Below, one piece after another: positions 8,191 through 18,010 of a DNA stretch of 64,000 bases. The notes under the pieces are model-generated. The model was not told where the DNA came from. It did no database searches and was given only the letters and a program-made list of their open reading frames with translations. Positions within the stretch are counted from its first letter, which is position 1, and each line of letters begins with the position of its first letter. The DNA lies in NCBI GenBank assembly GCA_964638515.1, contig CAZWZL010000004.1, forward strand, positions 1 through 64,000, written 5' to 3'. The DNA comes from CAYPGJ01 sp964638515 (lineage in GTDB: Bacteria; Planctomycetota; Phycisphaerae; Phycisphaerales; UBA1924). Both the position numbers and the translations under genes were made by a program.

Positions 8191-10464
8191 TCACATCCCG
8201 CCGACCGGAGTGGCGCTCGGAGGCAGCATGGCATGCGGGGCGGTGCGGGCGATCGTCTGGCTTCGGAGCAAGAGCACGGCCGCCTCGAGTTGCGGGTCGA
8301 GCCCTTCCGTGAGGAGTCGAGCAGGATCGGGTCTCGTGGCCTCGTTGGTCACGTTCCCGGCCTGATCGAGTTCGAGGAGGTCGGCGTCTTGACGAAGTTC
8401 GAGCGCGTCGCCGACCTGCTTGGGGAGCACGTCGACGGCAAAGTCGGGCTGCACGCCCCATTCGCTGGCGCCATCACGACGGTGGATGAGTCGCCCCTTG
8501 GGAAGGTGGTAATAGCGCTCGGTGACCTTGAACAGCGCCTTGTTGCGACCGAGGTCATAGATGTTCTGCACCGAGCCCTTGCCGAAGGACCGGGCTCCGA
8601 CGAGCACGGCGTCGATCACGCCGTCGCGCGCGTAGTCCTGCAGAGCGCCGGAGACGATCTCGGAAGCCGACGCCGAGCCTTCGTTGATGAGCACGGCCAC
8701 GGGGATGTCGGCGAGTGACGCGGCGCCGCGGCGGGCGCGCTGGATGTCCATGAGTTCGCCGTTGGCATCGTGCTGAGAGACGATGACTCCTTCGTCGATG
8801 AATCTGTTGGACATGGAGACCGACTGGGTGAGCAGCCCGCCCGGGTTGAACCGGAGGTCGAGCACGAGCCCTGCCAGCCCCTTCTCGCGCATCTGGCGCA
8901 CGGCCTCGTCGAAGTGGGCGGTGGTGTCATCGGTGAATTGGGTGAGGCGGACGTAGCCGATCCGGCTCTCGGGATCCACGAACCAGTCCCAGTCCGATTC
9001 GTGCGCGCCGTTGCGCTTCCACCCCTTCACGGTGTAGATGGGGATGTCGGCGCGTTCGAGCGTGAAGTCGATGAGTCCCTCGGCGCCTTCGCGCTCTACG
9101 GAGAGGGTGACCGTGGTGCCGGCCTCGCCGGTGATGCGGTCGACCGCCTGGAGCAGCGAGATCCCGAGCGTGTTGTGCCCGTTGACCTTGCGGATGAGGT
9201 CGCCGGGCTTGATGCCGGCGCGCTGGGCCGGGGTGCCCTCGAGCGGCGTGACGACCTTGAGGTTCCGCCCTTCGTCGAGCGTGATCTGGATGCCGACACC
9301 CTGAAAGCGGCCCTCGGTCATGCGTCGGAAACGGTTCATCTCGTCCGGCCAGATGATGGACGAGAATTCGTCGAGCTCGGCCACGGCTCCCTCGCCGTAC
9401 ATGCGGAGCAGCGCCTCGGAAGGAACCTTCGGCCCCGCGTCGTTGGCGTCGAGCAGGGCCATGATGGACTTGGTGAGATCAAACGAGTCGGCGTCCTTGC
9501 CCGCGAGCGCGTTGATGGCGTCGAGTCGCGCGTCGATCTCACGGACGAGCGCGTTTCTCGACTCCTCGTCGTTGAACGACGGGAACGCTTCCGCCAGGTC
9601 CGGCGTCGTCGCGAACGTCCGCACGGCGCGAAGGCCGCCGGCGATGAGGCGCGAGAGCGGCACACGATCAACGTGCGAGGCGTGCGCGCGGAGGATGGCG
9701 CGGCGGAGAATGTACTGGTCGATGCCCGCGATCTTCTCCCGCCAGTCGTCCGCAAGATCGTTGTACGCCGGGAGCGGGTCTTCACCCTGCGCGAGCAGCT
9801 GCTCGTTGCGCAGCTCGTGCAGACGCCGGGGCACGTACATGGAGAGCAGAGCCAGCCGATCACCCAGCCTCGCGGCGTCATCCTTCAGCCGGCGGGCGTA
9901 GGCGGCAAATTCTCCTGAACCGACGGACTGGTCTTCGTACAGAAGGCTCAGACGGAAAAAGATGGCCTGGGCGTCGAGCCATCGGCGCGCTGCTTCGTGC
10001 TCTCGGGCCTTGGCCTCGGCGGTGGCGGTGAGCGATCGCACCGCCTCCTCTTCGAGCACGGCTTGCTTGTCTTCGGCCACGGCGTACCACTCGATCACCG
10101 AGCCGAGCGACTTCAGAATGTCGCCGGCTTCAACGCGCTCGGCGAGTTCGGCGCGGAGTTCCTGGACGCGCGTCCCGCGAGCCTCCGCGCGCTGCGAGGC
10201 GTGCTCGGCGAATCGATCGGCGAGCACACGGATTTCCCGCAGCGCGGGGTCCTCGTGCTCGATGGGGATTCGTTCGAGGAGCTGGCGGACCCCCGAAGAG
10301 TCCCCGGACTGTGCATCCTTCCAGATCATCCGCGACCATTCGGCCACAGAAAGTGGGGAGTCCTGCGCGATCGAAGGCGACCAGATGACGGTGGCGGCGG
10401 CGACGGCGGTGAGACAACGGAGCGCCAAGGAGCGGGAACGGACGGTCGCGGCGGCTGTGGTCAT
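8191..10464 (-). CDS. Secreted S41 (C-terminal processing) protease with PDZ domain
   Basis: The protein has 757 residues with an N-terminal signal peptide ending near SIAQDSP. A ~330-residue helical region precedes a PDZ domain (GVGIQITL, GIKPGDLIRKVNG). The S41 domain follows, with VLDLRFNPGG, the catalytic Ser in INEGSASASEI near residue 597 and Lys in SFGKGSVQ near residue 629, a Ser-Lys dyad. CtpA/Prc enzymes trim or degrade exported proteins from the C terminus. The helical N-terminal part makes it larger than most CtpA proteins and may serve in substrate or partner binding. The ATG has an AGGA site 8 bases upstream. Confidence 0.9.
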   Translation of the reverse strand: MTTAAATVRSRSLALRCLTAVAAATVIWSPSIAQDSPLSVAEWSRMIWKDAQSGDSSGVRQLLERIPIEHEDPALREIRVLADRFAEHASQRAEARGTRVQELRAELAERVEAGDILKSLGSVIEWYAVAEDKQAVLEEEAVRSLTATAEAKAREHEAARRWLDAQAIFFRLSLLYEDQSVGSGEFAAYARRLKDDAARLGDRLALLSMYVPRRLHELRNEQLLAQGEDPLPAYNDLADDWREKIAGIDQYILRRAILRAHASHVDRVPLSRLIAGGLRAVRTFATTPDLAEAFPSFNDEESRNALVREIDARLDAINALAGKDADSFDLTKSIMALLDANDAGPKVPSEALLRMYGEGAVAELDEFSSIIWPDEMNRFRRMTEGRFQGVGIQITLDEGRNLKVVTPLEGTPAQRAGIKPGDLIRKVNGHNTLGISLLQAVDRITGEAGTTVTLSVEREGAEGLIDFTLERADIPIYTVKGWKRNGAHESDWDWFVDPESRIGYVRLTQFTDDTTAHFDEAVRQMREKGLAGLVLDLRFNPGGLLTQSVSMSNRFIDEGVIVSQHDANGELMDIQRARRGAASLADIPVAVLINEGSASASEIVSGALQDYARDGVIDAVLVGARSFGKGSVQNIYDLGRNKALFKVTERYYHLPKGRLIHRRDGASEWGVQPDFAVDVLPKQVGDALELRQDADLLELDQAGNVTNEATRPDPARLLTEGLDPQLEAAVLLLRSQTIARTAPHAMLPPSATPVGGM

Positions 10465-11123
10465 GCAAGCATCCTATGAACAGCGGGAAACGCCCGCCTC
10501 GGGGTTCGATGCGCGGGTCCGCGACGCGTTCCGATGGTTCGCGCGTGGCCCGGGATCAAGGATCGGCCCGCGGTTTCGCGGGCCTGAAAGGAATCGACCC
10601 GCCGAGAGGCACGGAGGATCAGCCTGCGCCGGACAGCATCGGTTACCGGGCGCTGGCGGGCGGGTTGCGGGGACGAGGGCGAGGCCGGCTCGGCCCTGGT
10701 CTCCGGGACAACCCCGAATTGACGCGGATCACGCGGCCGCGTCGCATCCCAAGCCGGCTTGGTTCGCTCGGGCCATCTTCGAAGCTCGGTCGCTTCGGCG
10801 ACCCGCGATGGCGCGAAGTCGGATCGGACCCGCGAGCGAGCGCACCCGCCGCTCACGACGCCCGAGCGCACTCGGAATGGTGGTGTGGAGCGCCCGAGCG
10901 CGACGCGCGAGCAGCGCGTCATTGGATGCCGGAGCCACATCGAGCGGAGAGTATGCGTTGCGGGTAGCACGGCCGTCGCCGGCGCACCGGGATTCGCGCG
11001 CGATCCCGAGTGGCCCCGGCTCGGCACGGGTGTGACGGGCCAGGGCAAACGACTATCATGGCTTGCGTCGGAATATGGAGCGATGGCGAGCGCCTTTGGC
11101 CCGATCGCGAAGAGGAGCGTCTC
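10465..11123. other. 659-base intergenic region between divergent genes
   Basis: No convincing gene is present; the open frames are Arg/Pro-rich with no domain signal. The region separates the minus-strand S41 protease from the plus-strand elbB-like gene and should hold both promoters. One perfect GC hairpin is visible at 10565-10584. A GAGGAG ribosome site lies at 11112-11117. I see no tRNA or recognisable structured RNA. Confidence 0.5.
10565..10584. repeat. Perfect 8-bp hairpin in intergenic DNA
   Basis: GGCCCGCG and CGCGGGCC are separated by the loop GTTT. There is no T-run on either side, so it is not a standard intrinsic terminator. It could be a leader structure of one of the flanking divergent genes. 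Confidence 0.4.
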
Positions 11124-11840
11124 ATGAGCAAACAAGCGCCGAGCGTTGCGGTGTTACTGTCCGGGTGCGGGTTCATGGATGGATCGGAGATCAACGAATC
11201 GGTGTCGGTGCTGATTCATCTCGCCAAGGCCGGGGCAACGCACCACTGCTTCGCGCCGGACACCGAGCAGGCGCAGGCCGTGAATCACTTCACGAAGGAA
11301 GTGGAGCCTCGTCGTCAGCGCCACGTGCTGCACGAGGCGGCGCGGATCGCGCGGGGTCCCGAGCACATTTCTCCCCTGCTGGAGCTGGACGCATCGAACT
11401 TTGACGCCCTCGTGGTTCCGGGCGGATTCGGGGTGGCGCGCAATCTGAGCACGTTCGCGGTGGACGGCGTTGACTGCGAGGTGATGCCCGACGTGGCCCG
11501 TGCCATCAATACGTTTCATGCCGCGGGGAAGCCGATCGGGATGTGTTGCATCGCGCCGATTCTTGCGGCAAAGCTCCTGGGCACGGCGGGCGGGGGTTCG
11601 GGGTGCCGGCTGACCCTGGGCGGGCCTGGCGAGGTGACCGACGCGGCAAGGGCCATGGGCGCGAATGTGGTTGCGAAGAACGCGCTTGACGCGGTCGTGG
11701 ACTCGGAGAACCGGCTGGTGACGACGCCCGCGTACATGTGCGACGCGACGGCTTGGGAGGTGTTTCAGGGCATTGGAAAGATGGTGGACGCGGTCCTGGA
11801 AATGTCCGCGCGAACGCCTGTGAACGCCAGTGCCCCCTGA
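11124..11840 (+). CDS. elbB: ElbB/ES1 family DJ-1/PfpI-like protein
   Basis: The protein has 238 residues with the class I glutamine-amidotransferase-like fold of the DJ-1/PfpI superfamily. Key segments are VLLSGCGFMDGSEINE, VVPGGFGVARNLSTF, and PIGMCCIAP with the nucleophile-elbow Cys. E. coli ElbB was linked to isoprenoid synthesis and shows weak glyoxalase activity; the true substrate is unclear. The ATG at 11124 has GAGGAG 6 bases upstream; longer upstream starts lack one. The length matches the family. Confidence 0.88.
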   Translation: MSKQAPSVAVLLSGCGFMDGSEINESVSVLIHLAKAGATHHCFAPDTEQAQAVNHFTKEVEPRRQRHVLHEAARIARGPEHISPLLELDASNFDALVVPGGFGVARNLSTFAVDGVDCEVMPDVARAINTFHAAGKPIGMCCIAPILAAKLLGTAGGGSGCRLTLGGPGEVTDAARAMGANVVAKNALDAVVDSENRLVTTPAYMCDATAWEVFQGIGKMVDAVLEMSARTPVNASAP

Positions 11841-11966
11841 CCGGTGCGGAACTGATCGAGGGGGCTCGCACGTACACTCTGCTTCCCAAGCCTGCTTCGG
11901 CGGGCCGGGACGAGGCGGCACGGGAATCCGCCCGGGTCGGTGCGTCCAAGATGGAGGCCTCACGGC

Positions 11967-13883
11967 GTGCGAATCAGGCGGAGCGGACGATCGGCAGCGA
12001 GGTGGCTGGCTTACGCGTGGGCTGCGGGCGTCATGGTCGCAGCGGGATGTGACAGCGCTCAGAAACCGCGCCCGCGGGCCGAGGCTCGCCCGTTGGTGGT
12101 GCGGGATTCTCCGAGCGCGCTGCGAGGGACAATCGGCGCGGAATGCTCGATCGTGGGCACGGATCCGGTCATCATCTCGGGCTACGGGCTGGTGGTCGGT
12201 CTTGCGGGGACGGGTTCGGGCGATGCGCCGCCGGCGGTCCGGGCGTGGATGGAACGGGAGATGACGCTTCGGGGCGTGGGGCAGGCGACGTTCGGCATGT
12301 CGCACGTGACGCCCAGGGAGATGCTGGATGATCCGAACAACTGCATCGTGCTGGTGATCGGCGCGATGGCGCCCACGGCGCCGGAAGGATCGCGGTTTGA
12401 TGTTGCGGTTACGACGCTCCCGGGCTCGGCGGCGACGAGCCTGGAGGGCGGGCGGCTGTGGACGACGGACCTGCGGATCGGCATGCCGCAGCCCGGCGGA
12501 GCGACCGCGAGGCTGGTGGGGCAGGCGAGCGGGGACCTGATCATCAATGCGTTCGCGGATCCGGCTCGATCGGCGGAACGCGCGATCACGCGCACCGAGG
12601 GGCGCATTCTGGACGGCGGGGTCATGATCAACCCGCTGGAGATGATCGTTTCGCTCGACAACCCGTCGCACACTCGGTCGCGGGCGATCACGAACGCGAT
12701 CAATGCGCGGTTCACGCAGACGTCCGCGGACCGCGAGCCCACGGCGAAAGGCCGGAACGACGAGGCCGTGTCGATTGTGGTGCCCATGCGCTACCGCGCG
12801 AAGCTGGATGAGTTCATCGAGCTGCTCCGGCACACTCTCGTGGACCAGCGTTTTCCGGAGGAGCGGGCGACGGTTTTTGTGCGGTCGATGCGGGATGAGG
12901 CGTATCTCGCCACGGAGATGTCGTGGTGCCTGCAGGCGATGGGTCCGGTGGCCATTCCGCAGCTTCGGACGTTGTACGACTCGACCGATCGTGTGCCGCG
13001 ATTGGCGGCGCTCCGGGCCGGGGCCAGGCTGAAGGACCCGTTCGCGACGCCGCACCTGATCGAGATTGCCCGCACGGACGACCCTGCGCGTCGGCTGAGC
13101 GCGATCGAGTTGTTGGCGGACATGGAGCCGGACCCGCAGATCAACGTGGCGCTGCGCGAGCTGCTCAACGACGATGATGCCACGGTGCGCGTGGCGTCGT
13201 ACGAGGCGCTGGCCAGACGGGGGGACACGGCGCTGGACCGGACGAGGGTGGGGAGCAAGTTCACGCTGGACGTCGTGACATCGAACAAGCCGATGGTGTA
13301 CGTCAGCCAGCAGGGGACGCCGAGAATCGCGGTGTTCGGAAAAGACCTCGAGGTTCCGCGCCCGATTATCGTTTCGGCCTGGTCGGACCGGCTGCTGCTG
13401 GCGAGCGATTCGCCGAGCGAGCCGCTGCGCGCGATGTACACGGACTACCGATCGGGCAAGACCACCCGCACGAATGTGGACTACCGACTGTCCGGGCTGA
13501 TCCGGACGTTCGCGCACACCACGACCCCGGAGTCTCCCGCGGTCGGGTTCGGCATGACCTACTCCGAGGTGGTCGGGGCCCTGTACGAGATCACGGAGCG
13601 GCACAAGGCCGTGCCGGCCATCTTCCTTGCGGAGCAGGACAAGCTCCGTGCAGAGATCTTCTCGCAGGCCAAGACCTCGATCACGACTCCGCGTCCCGAG
13701 CTGGCGGGCGAGACGGTGGCCGAGGCGGAGGCTCGCGAGATGTTCCTGCGGGCCAAGGCGGCGGCGGAGGGGGGGGCGGCCGGCCCGGCGGGCGGGGCTC
13801 CCGCGACGAAGCCGGGGTACATCATTCCGATCCCGCCGAAGACCCCGCCGGAGAACAAGCAGGGGTCGGGCTCCGGCCCGTGA
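11967..13883 (+). CDS. FlgI-like lipoprotein with HEAT-type repeats
   Basis: The start is taken at GTG 11967, with GGAGG 9 bases upstream; GTG 11940 is an alternative. A basic N terminus, a short hydrophobic stretch and the lipobox VAAGC indicate a lipoprotein. The segment IISGYGLVVGLAGTGSG and the following ~230 residues resemble the flagellar P-ring protein FlgI. Residues ~310-420 contain HEAT-like repeats (VPRLAALRAGARLKD, RRLSAIELLADM, ATVRVASYEALARRG). A further ~200 residues and an Ala/Gly/Pro-rich tail follow. FlgI is ~370 residues and not a lipoprotein, and no other flagellar gene is in the window, so a non-flagellar envelope ring is a reasonable guess. Confidence 0.7.
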   Translation: MRIRRSGRSAARWLAYAWAAGVMVAAGCDSAQKPRPRAEARPLVVRDSPSALRGTIGAECSIVGTDPVIISGYGLVVGLAGTGSGDAPPAVRAWMEREMTLRGVGQATFGMSHVTPREMLDDPNNCIVLVIGAMAPTAPEGSRFDVAVTTLPGSAATSLEGGRLWTTDLRIGMPQPGGATARLVGQASGDLIINAFADPARSAERAITRTEGRILDGGVMINPLEMIVSLDNPSHTRSRAITNAINARFTQTSADREPTAKGRNDEAVSIVVPMRYRAKLDEFIELLRHTLVDQRFPEERATVFVRSMRDEAYLATEMSWCLQAMGPVAIPQLRTLYDSTDRVPRLAALRAGARLKDPFATPHLIEIARTDDPARRLSAIELLADMEPDPQINVALRELLNDDDATVRVASYEALARRGDTALDRTRVGSKFTLDVVTSNKPMVYVSQQGTPRIAVFGKDLEVPRPIIVSAWSDRLLLASDSPSEPLRAMYTDYRSGKTTRTNVDYRLSGLIRTFAHTTTPESPAVGFGMTYSEVVGALYEITERHKAVPAIFLAEQDKLRAEIFSQAKTSITTPRPELAGETVAEAEAREMFLRAKAAAEGGAAGPAGGAPATKPGYIIPIPPKTPPENKQGSGSGP

Positions 13884-14028
13884 ATGCGTAGGTCATGACG
13901 GGCGAGAGCCGATGGAATGGGGTAGTTTGTGGGATCGGGCCTGGAGTGGGCTCGGCGTGGTCGCCACGGAAACGGGCGACGAAGTCACGGCGTCGTGGTG
14001 AACGGCGCGAGAGACATGGAGGTCTCGC

Positions 14029-17000
14029 GTGGGCATGAGGCTGGCGAAACTGACGGTGAGCGGTTTCAAGTCCTTCGCGGACCGGACCGAGTTCACGTTC
14101 GACGCCCCGGTGACGGGAATCGTCGGGCCTAACGGCTGCGGCAAGTCGAACGTGGTAGACGCGATCAAGTGGGTGCTGGGTGAGCGATCGGCCAAGTCGC
14201 TGCGCGGCAAGGAGATGGGGGATGTGATCTTCGCGGGGAGCGCGGGGCGCAAGCCGATGGGGCTCGCGTCGGTGGGGCTCACGTTCGACAACCCCGAGCT
14301 GAGCAAAGAGGAATGGGAGGTCCGGCGCGCCCAGAGCGCCGAATCCGCCGGAGGCCAGGCTTCGGTGGAGCAGGAATCGTCGCCGGGCGCGAGTGAGTCG
14401 GCATCCGCTCTTGATGAAACAACCGAGTGCGAAGATGTGCTGCGTCGGGAGGGTGTTCGCCGCGCGCTGCCCATCGACGCCGACCGTGTGGAGGTCGAGC
14501 GGCGGTTGCATCGGGACGGGACGTCGGAGTACCTGATCAACGGGCGGCGCGCGCGCCTTCGGGACATCCGTGAGCTGTTCATGGACACGGGCGTCGGCGC
14601 GGACGCGTACTCGATCATCGAACAGGGCAAGGTGGACGCGATGCTGCTGGCGTCGCCCACCGAGCGCCGCACGATCTTCGAGGAGGCGGCCGGGGTGGCC
14701 AAGTTTCGTGCGCGGCGCGTCGAAGCCGAGCGAAAGCTGGATCGCGCGGAATCGAGCCTGACGCGCGTGCGGGAGCAGCTGGACTCGACCGAGCGCCGGC
14801 TTCGGATCGTCAAGGGACAGGCGGCCAAGGCGCGGATGTTCCAGGAGTTGGACGCGTCCCTGCGCGAGAATCGAACAACTCTCGCCATGACGCAATGGCA
14901 CGACCTGAAGGAGCGGCTGGACGGGCTGACCTCACGCCTGACATCACTCGACGCCGATCGGCGCGCGGCCACGGAGCGGCTCCGTGCGAGCGAGGATGAG
15001 AAGCAGCGGGCGGAGCTGGCCAGGCACGAGCTTGCCGCGCGTCGGCAGGATGTGGAATCGCGACGGGCCAGCGCGGCGCACGCGCGCGACGCCGCGGCCC
15101 AGCGGCGCGTCATGACCGAACGATCGCTCGCCGAGCTGCGGGAGCAGATCGAATGGGATGAGGCGGGCGTTGCATCCCTGGCGAGGCGGGCGGAGGCGTT
15201 GGAGCGCGAGGCTCGCGAGCAGGACGCGGCCGCGGCCACGCTGGAGGCGGAGGCCCGCGCCGGGCAGGAGCGACTCGGCGCGCTGGCCGAGGCGCGCCGA
15301 ACGGCGATGGACGAGGTGGCGGGCGAACGATCGCGCGCGCAAGGCCTCGAGGCGACGCTGAGCGAGATCGAGCGGAAGCGCCAGTCGTGCGAAACGGACG
15401 CGGAGGGCGAGCGTCGGCGTGTGGCGGCGCTCGCGGAGGAACGAACTCGCCTCGGCGCACGTCGCGAGGCGATCGAACAGTCGCTCGGCGCGTTGGGCGA
15501 AGAATTGTCCGTGGCCCGGGATGCCGCGGCGAATCTGGGCGAGGCGTGCGAGAGGGTTGAGGCGGAGCGCGAGGAGGCGGAGCGAGCCGCGGCGGCTGCG
15601 GCCGGAGACCGACGGGAGCTGGCGGACCGCGCGTCGGAACTCGAGCGTGAGCGGGTGCGGGTGGATGCCCGTCGGGCCACGCTGCAGGACCTGATTGAGT
15701 CTCGAAGCGGTCTTCCCGATGCGGCGCGACGCGTCCTCGAGCGGCGAGACGCGGGCGAGCCGGGTCTGGAAGCGGTTCGAGGCACGCTGGCGGACCTGAT
15801 CCGAGTGCGGGCCGAAGACGCGGGCGCCGTCGAGGCTTCGCTCGGCGGCGCGCTGCAGGCTGTGGTGGTGGAGTCGGTCGGCGCGGCGCTGGCGAGCGCG
15901 GCCCTCCGGGACCCCCAGGGGCGCCTGCATCTGTTGCCCCTGCGGTCCATCGGCGGAGAGTCGGCGCAGCGCGAGCTGCCGGGCGAAGCGAGCGATCTGC
16001 TTCGGCGCGAGCCGTATCGGCTTCGCCCCGTAGCCTCTCTCGTGGAGTCGGACGAGGAGATTCGCAGTCTCGTGCGTCGGCTGCTGGGGCGGACGTACCT
16101 AGTCGAGCATCTGGACGCCGCGCTCATGCTGCTGGCCGGCCCGATGCGATCGCTCGGCGCGCGCTTCGTGACGGCGCGGGGCGAGGTCGTCGAATCGGAC
16201 GGACGTCTCGCCCTCGGGCCCGCGGGCGCGGACGATCCCGCGAGCGGCGCATTGCGGCTGCGGGCGGAACGGCGGGACCTCGAAGACGCGGCCCGGACGC
16301 TTCATGCCGAGTTGGACGCGGCCCGCTCTCTTCTGTCCGCCGGAGACGACCGGCTGGCTCAGGCAGACGCGCATCGCGCGGGCGTCACGAGTCGGCTGAT
16401 GGACCTGCGCCGCTCGCTCGCGGGCGAAGAGGCCAAACGAGACCGGTTGCTGGTGGAGCACGATCGCGCGGCCAGGGATCTCGAAGCGGCGACGAGGGAG
16501 GTCGTCGACGCCGAGGCGCGCCGCCAGACCCTCGAATCGCGGGCGGCTGAGGCTTCGGAAAGGGCCGCCAGCCTGGCACGGCTCGCGGAGGAGCGTCGAT
16601 CGGAACTGGAGGCCACTCGCGCAAGCGTGGCCGAGCGCGAGAGTGCGGCCCACGAAGCGGGCGAGTCGCTCGCGGGCGAGCGCGTTCGCGTGGGTCAGGT
16701 GTCGGAGCAGGCATCCTCGGCCCGGCGCGAGACCACGCGCCTGACGCGCGAGCACGAGGACGCGCGGCGCGCGATCGCTCAGGCGCAGGACGCACTCGCG
16801 GCGCGGTCGGCCAGAGCGATCGAGCACGAATCCGCCATCGAGGAAGCCCGTGCGCGCGAGCAGGCGAGCGCTGAAGAAGCCGGCGCGATGGAGCGGGCGC
16901 TGAGCGAGACGGCCAGCGACGTGCTGCAGGCGACCGAGGCCGCTCGGGCGCTCTCCGAGCGCGTGGCCATGGAGCGAGAGCGAGCGCACGCCATGGAGCG

Positions 17001-17958
17001 TGACTGGAACGCGCTCGAGTTGTCCCGCCGAGAGGTTGAGGTGCGGCGCGAGTCCCTGCAGGATCGAACGGTGGAGGACATCGGCATCGATCTGGTGATC
17101 GCGTACCGCCCCTGGGCCGAGTCGTTCGTGAGTCAGGAGCCGGTCGATCAGGATGCGCTCGGCGCCGAGATCGATCGCCTGCGGGGCGAGATCAAGCGTC
17201 TCGGCAACGTGAACATCGACGCCATCGAGGAGGAATCCCAGCTGGTCGGCCGCAATGAGGATCTCGCTTCCCAGCTGGCCGACCTCGATCGCGCTCGCGC
17301 GAGCCTCACGGATCTCATCCAGAAATTGTCGGACGCGTCGCGCGATCGATTCCGCGAGACGTTCGAGACCATCGAGCGCAACTTCGCGGGCCAGGACGGG
17401 ATGTTCCGCCGACTGTTCGGGGGCGGGTCGGCGCAGGTCCGGCTCATGCCCATGGAGATCGAGGACGGCTCGCCCGGCGAGATCGATTGGCTCGAGTCCG
17501 GAGTCGAAGTCGTGGCCAAGCCGCCGGGCAAGGAGCCCCGATCCATCTCGCAGCTGTCCGGCGGTGAGAAGACACTCACGGCCGTGGCGTTGCTCATGGC
17601 GATCTTTCAGAGCAAGCCCAGCCCGTTCTGCGTGCTGGACGAGGTTGACGCCGCTCTGGACGAGGCCAACGTGGCTCGCTTCTGCGGCGTGCTGAAGCGT
17701 TTCCTCGATCGTTCCCACTTCATCGTCATCACGCACAACAAGCGGACGATGCTGGAAGCCGATCAGCTCTACGGCGTGACCATGGCAGAGCGAGGCGTCT
17801 CGCGCCGCGTGGCCGTGAGGCTCGAGGACCTGCATCAGGAAACCGGCGCGGCAGAAGTCGAAACTTCGGGCGAGAACGCCGGAGGGCGAGGCCTGCGCCG
17901 CGCACTCGCGCGTATGCGGGAAGAAAACCCCGTGGCCGTGGACGAGATCGAAGGCTGA
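14029..17958 (+). CDS. smc: Chromosome segregation protein SMC
   Basis: SMC is a 1309-residue ATPase that organises and separates chromosomes with ScpA/ScpB. The N-terminal head has the Walker A motif GPNGCGKSNVVD near residue 33. Long Arg/Glu/Ala-rich coiled coils follow, with a hinge around residues 560-700. The C-terminal head has signature SQLSGGEKTL near 1175 and Walker B VLDEVDAALDEAN near 1202. A Ser/Glu-rich insertion lies in the N-terminal head around residues 97-140, so the protein is about 100 residues longer than usual. The GTG at 14029 has GGAGG 6 bases upstream; ATG 14035 is the alternative. scpA/scpB are not nearby. Confidence 0.96.
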   Translation: MGMRLAKLTVSGFKSFADRTEFTFDAPVTGIVGPNGCGKSNVVDAIKWVLGERSAKSLRGKEMGDVIFAGSAGRKPMGLASVGLTFDNPELSKEEWEVRRAQSAESAGGQASVEQESSPGASESASALDETTECEDVLRREGVRRALPIDADRVEVERRLHRDGTSEYLINGRRARLRDIRELFMDTGVGADAYSIIEQGKVDAMLLASPTERRTIFEEAAGVAKFRARRVEAERKLDRAESSLTRVREQLDSTERRLRIVKGQAAKARMFQELDASLRENRTTLAMTQWHDLKERLDGLTSRLTSLDADRRAATERLRASEDEKQRAELARHELAARRQDVESRRASAAHARDAAAQRRVMTERSLAELREQIEWDEAGVASLARRAEALEREAREQDAAAATLEAEARAGQERLGALAEARRTAMDEVAGERSRAQGLEATLSEIERKRQSCETDAEGERRRVAALAEERTRLGARREAIEQSLGALGEELSVARDAAANLGEACERVEAEREEAERAAAAAAGDRRELADRASELERERVRVDARRATLQDLIESRSGLPDAARRVLERRDAGEPGLEAVRGTLADLIRVRAEDAGAVEASLGGALQAVVVESVGAALASAALRDPQGRLHLLPLRSIGGESAQRELPGEASDLLRREPYRLRPVASLVESDEEIRSLVRRLLGRTYLVEHLDAALMLLAGPMRSLGARFVTARGEVVESDGRLALGPAGADDPASGALRLRAERRDLEDAARTLHAELDAARSLLSAGDDRLAQADAHRAGVTSRLMDLRRSLAGEEAKRDRLLVEHDRAARDLEAATREVVDAEARRQTLESRAAEASERAASLARLAEERRSELEATRASVAERESAAHEAGESLAGERVRVGQVSEQASSARRETTRLTREHEDARRAIAQAQDALAARSARAIEHESAIEEARAREQASAEEAGAMERALSETASDVLQATEAARALSERVAMERERAHAMERDWNALELSRREVEVRRESLQDRTVEDIGIDLVIAYRPWAESFVSQEPVDQDALGAEIDRLRGEIKRLGNVNIDAIEEESQLVGRNEDLASQLADLDRARASLTDLIQKLSDASRDRFRETFETIERNFAGQDGMFRRLFGGGSAQVRLMPMEIEDGSPGEIDWLESGVEVVAKPPGKEPRSISQLSGGEKTLTAVALLMAIFQSKPSPFCVLDEVDAALDEANVARFCGVLKRFLDRSHFIVITHNKRTMLEADQLYGVTMAERGVSRRVAVRLEDLHQETGAAEVETSGENAGGRGLRRALARMREENPVAVDEIEG

Positions 17959-17977
17959 GCCCGTATCGTCCGAGCGC

Positions 17978-18002
17978 CGGCCGACCAGCGCTCTGTCGGC
18001 CG
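17978..18002. terminator. Candidate terminator hairpin between convergent genes
   Basis: CGGCCGAC and GTCGGCCG form a perfect 8-bp stem with a 9-base loop between the ends of smc (plus) and the LysM gene (minus). There is no clear T-tract, so termination is only suggested by its position. Confidence 0.4.
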
Positions 18003-18010
18003 TCAGAGAC

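Noticed and set aside
10461..11135. Minus-strand frame of ~224 residues in the large intergenic region
   Set aside because: Arg/Pro/Thr-rich with no motif; overlapping frames look equally random.
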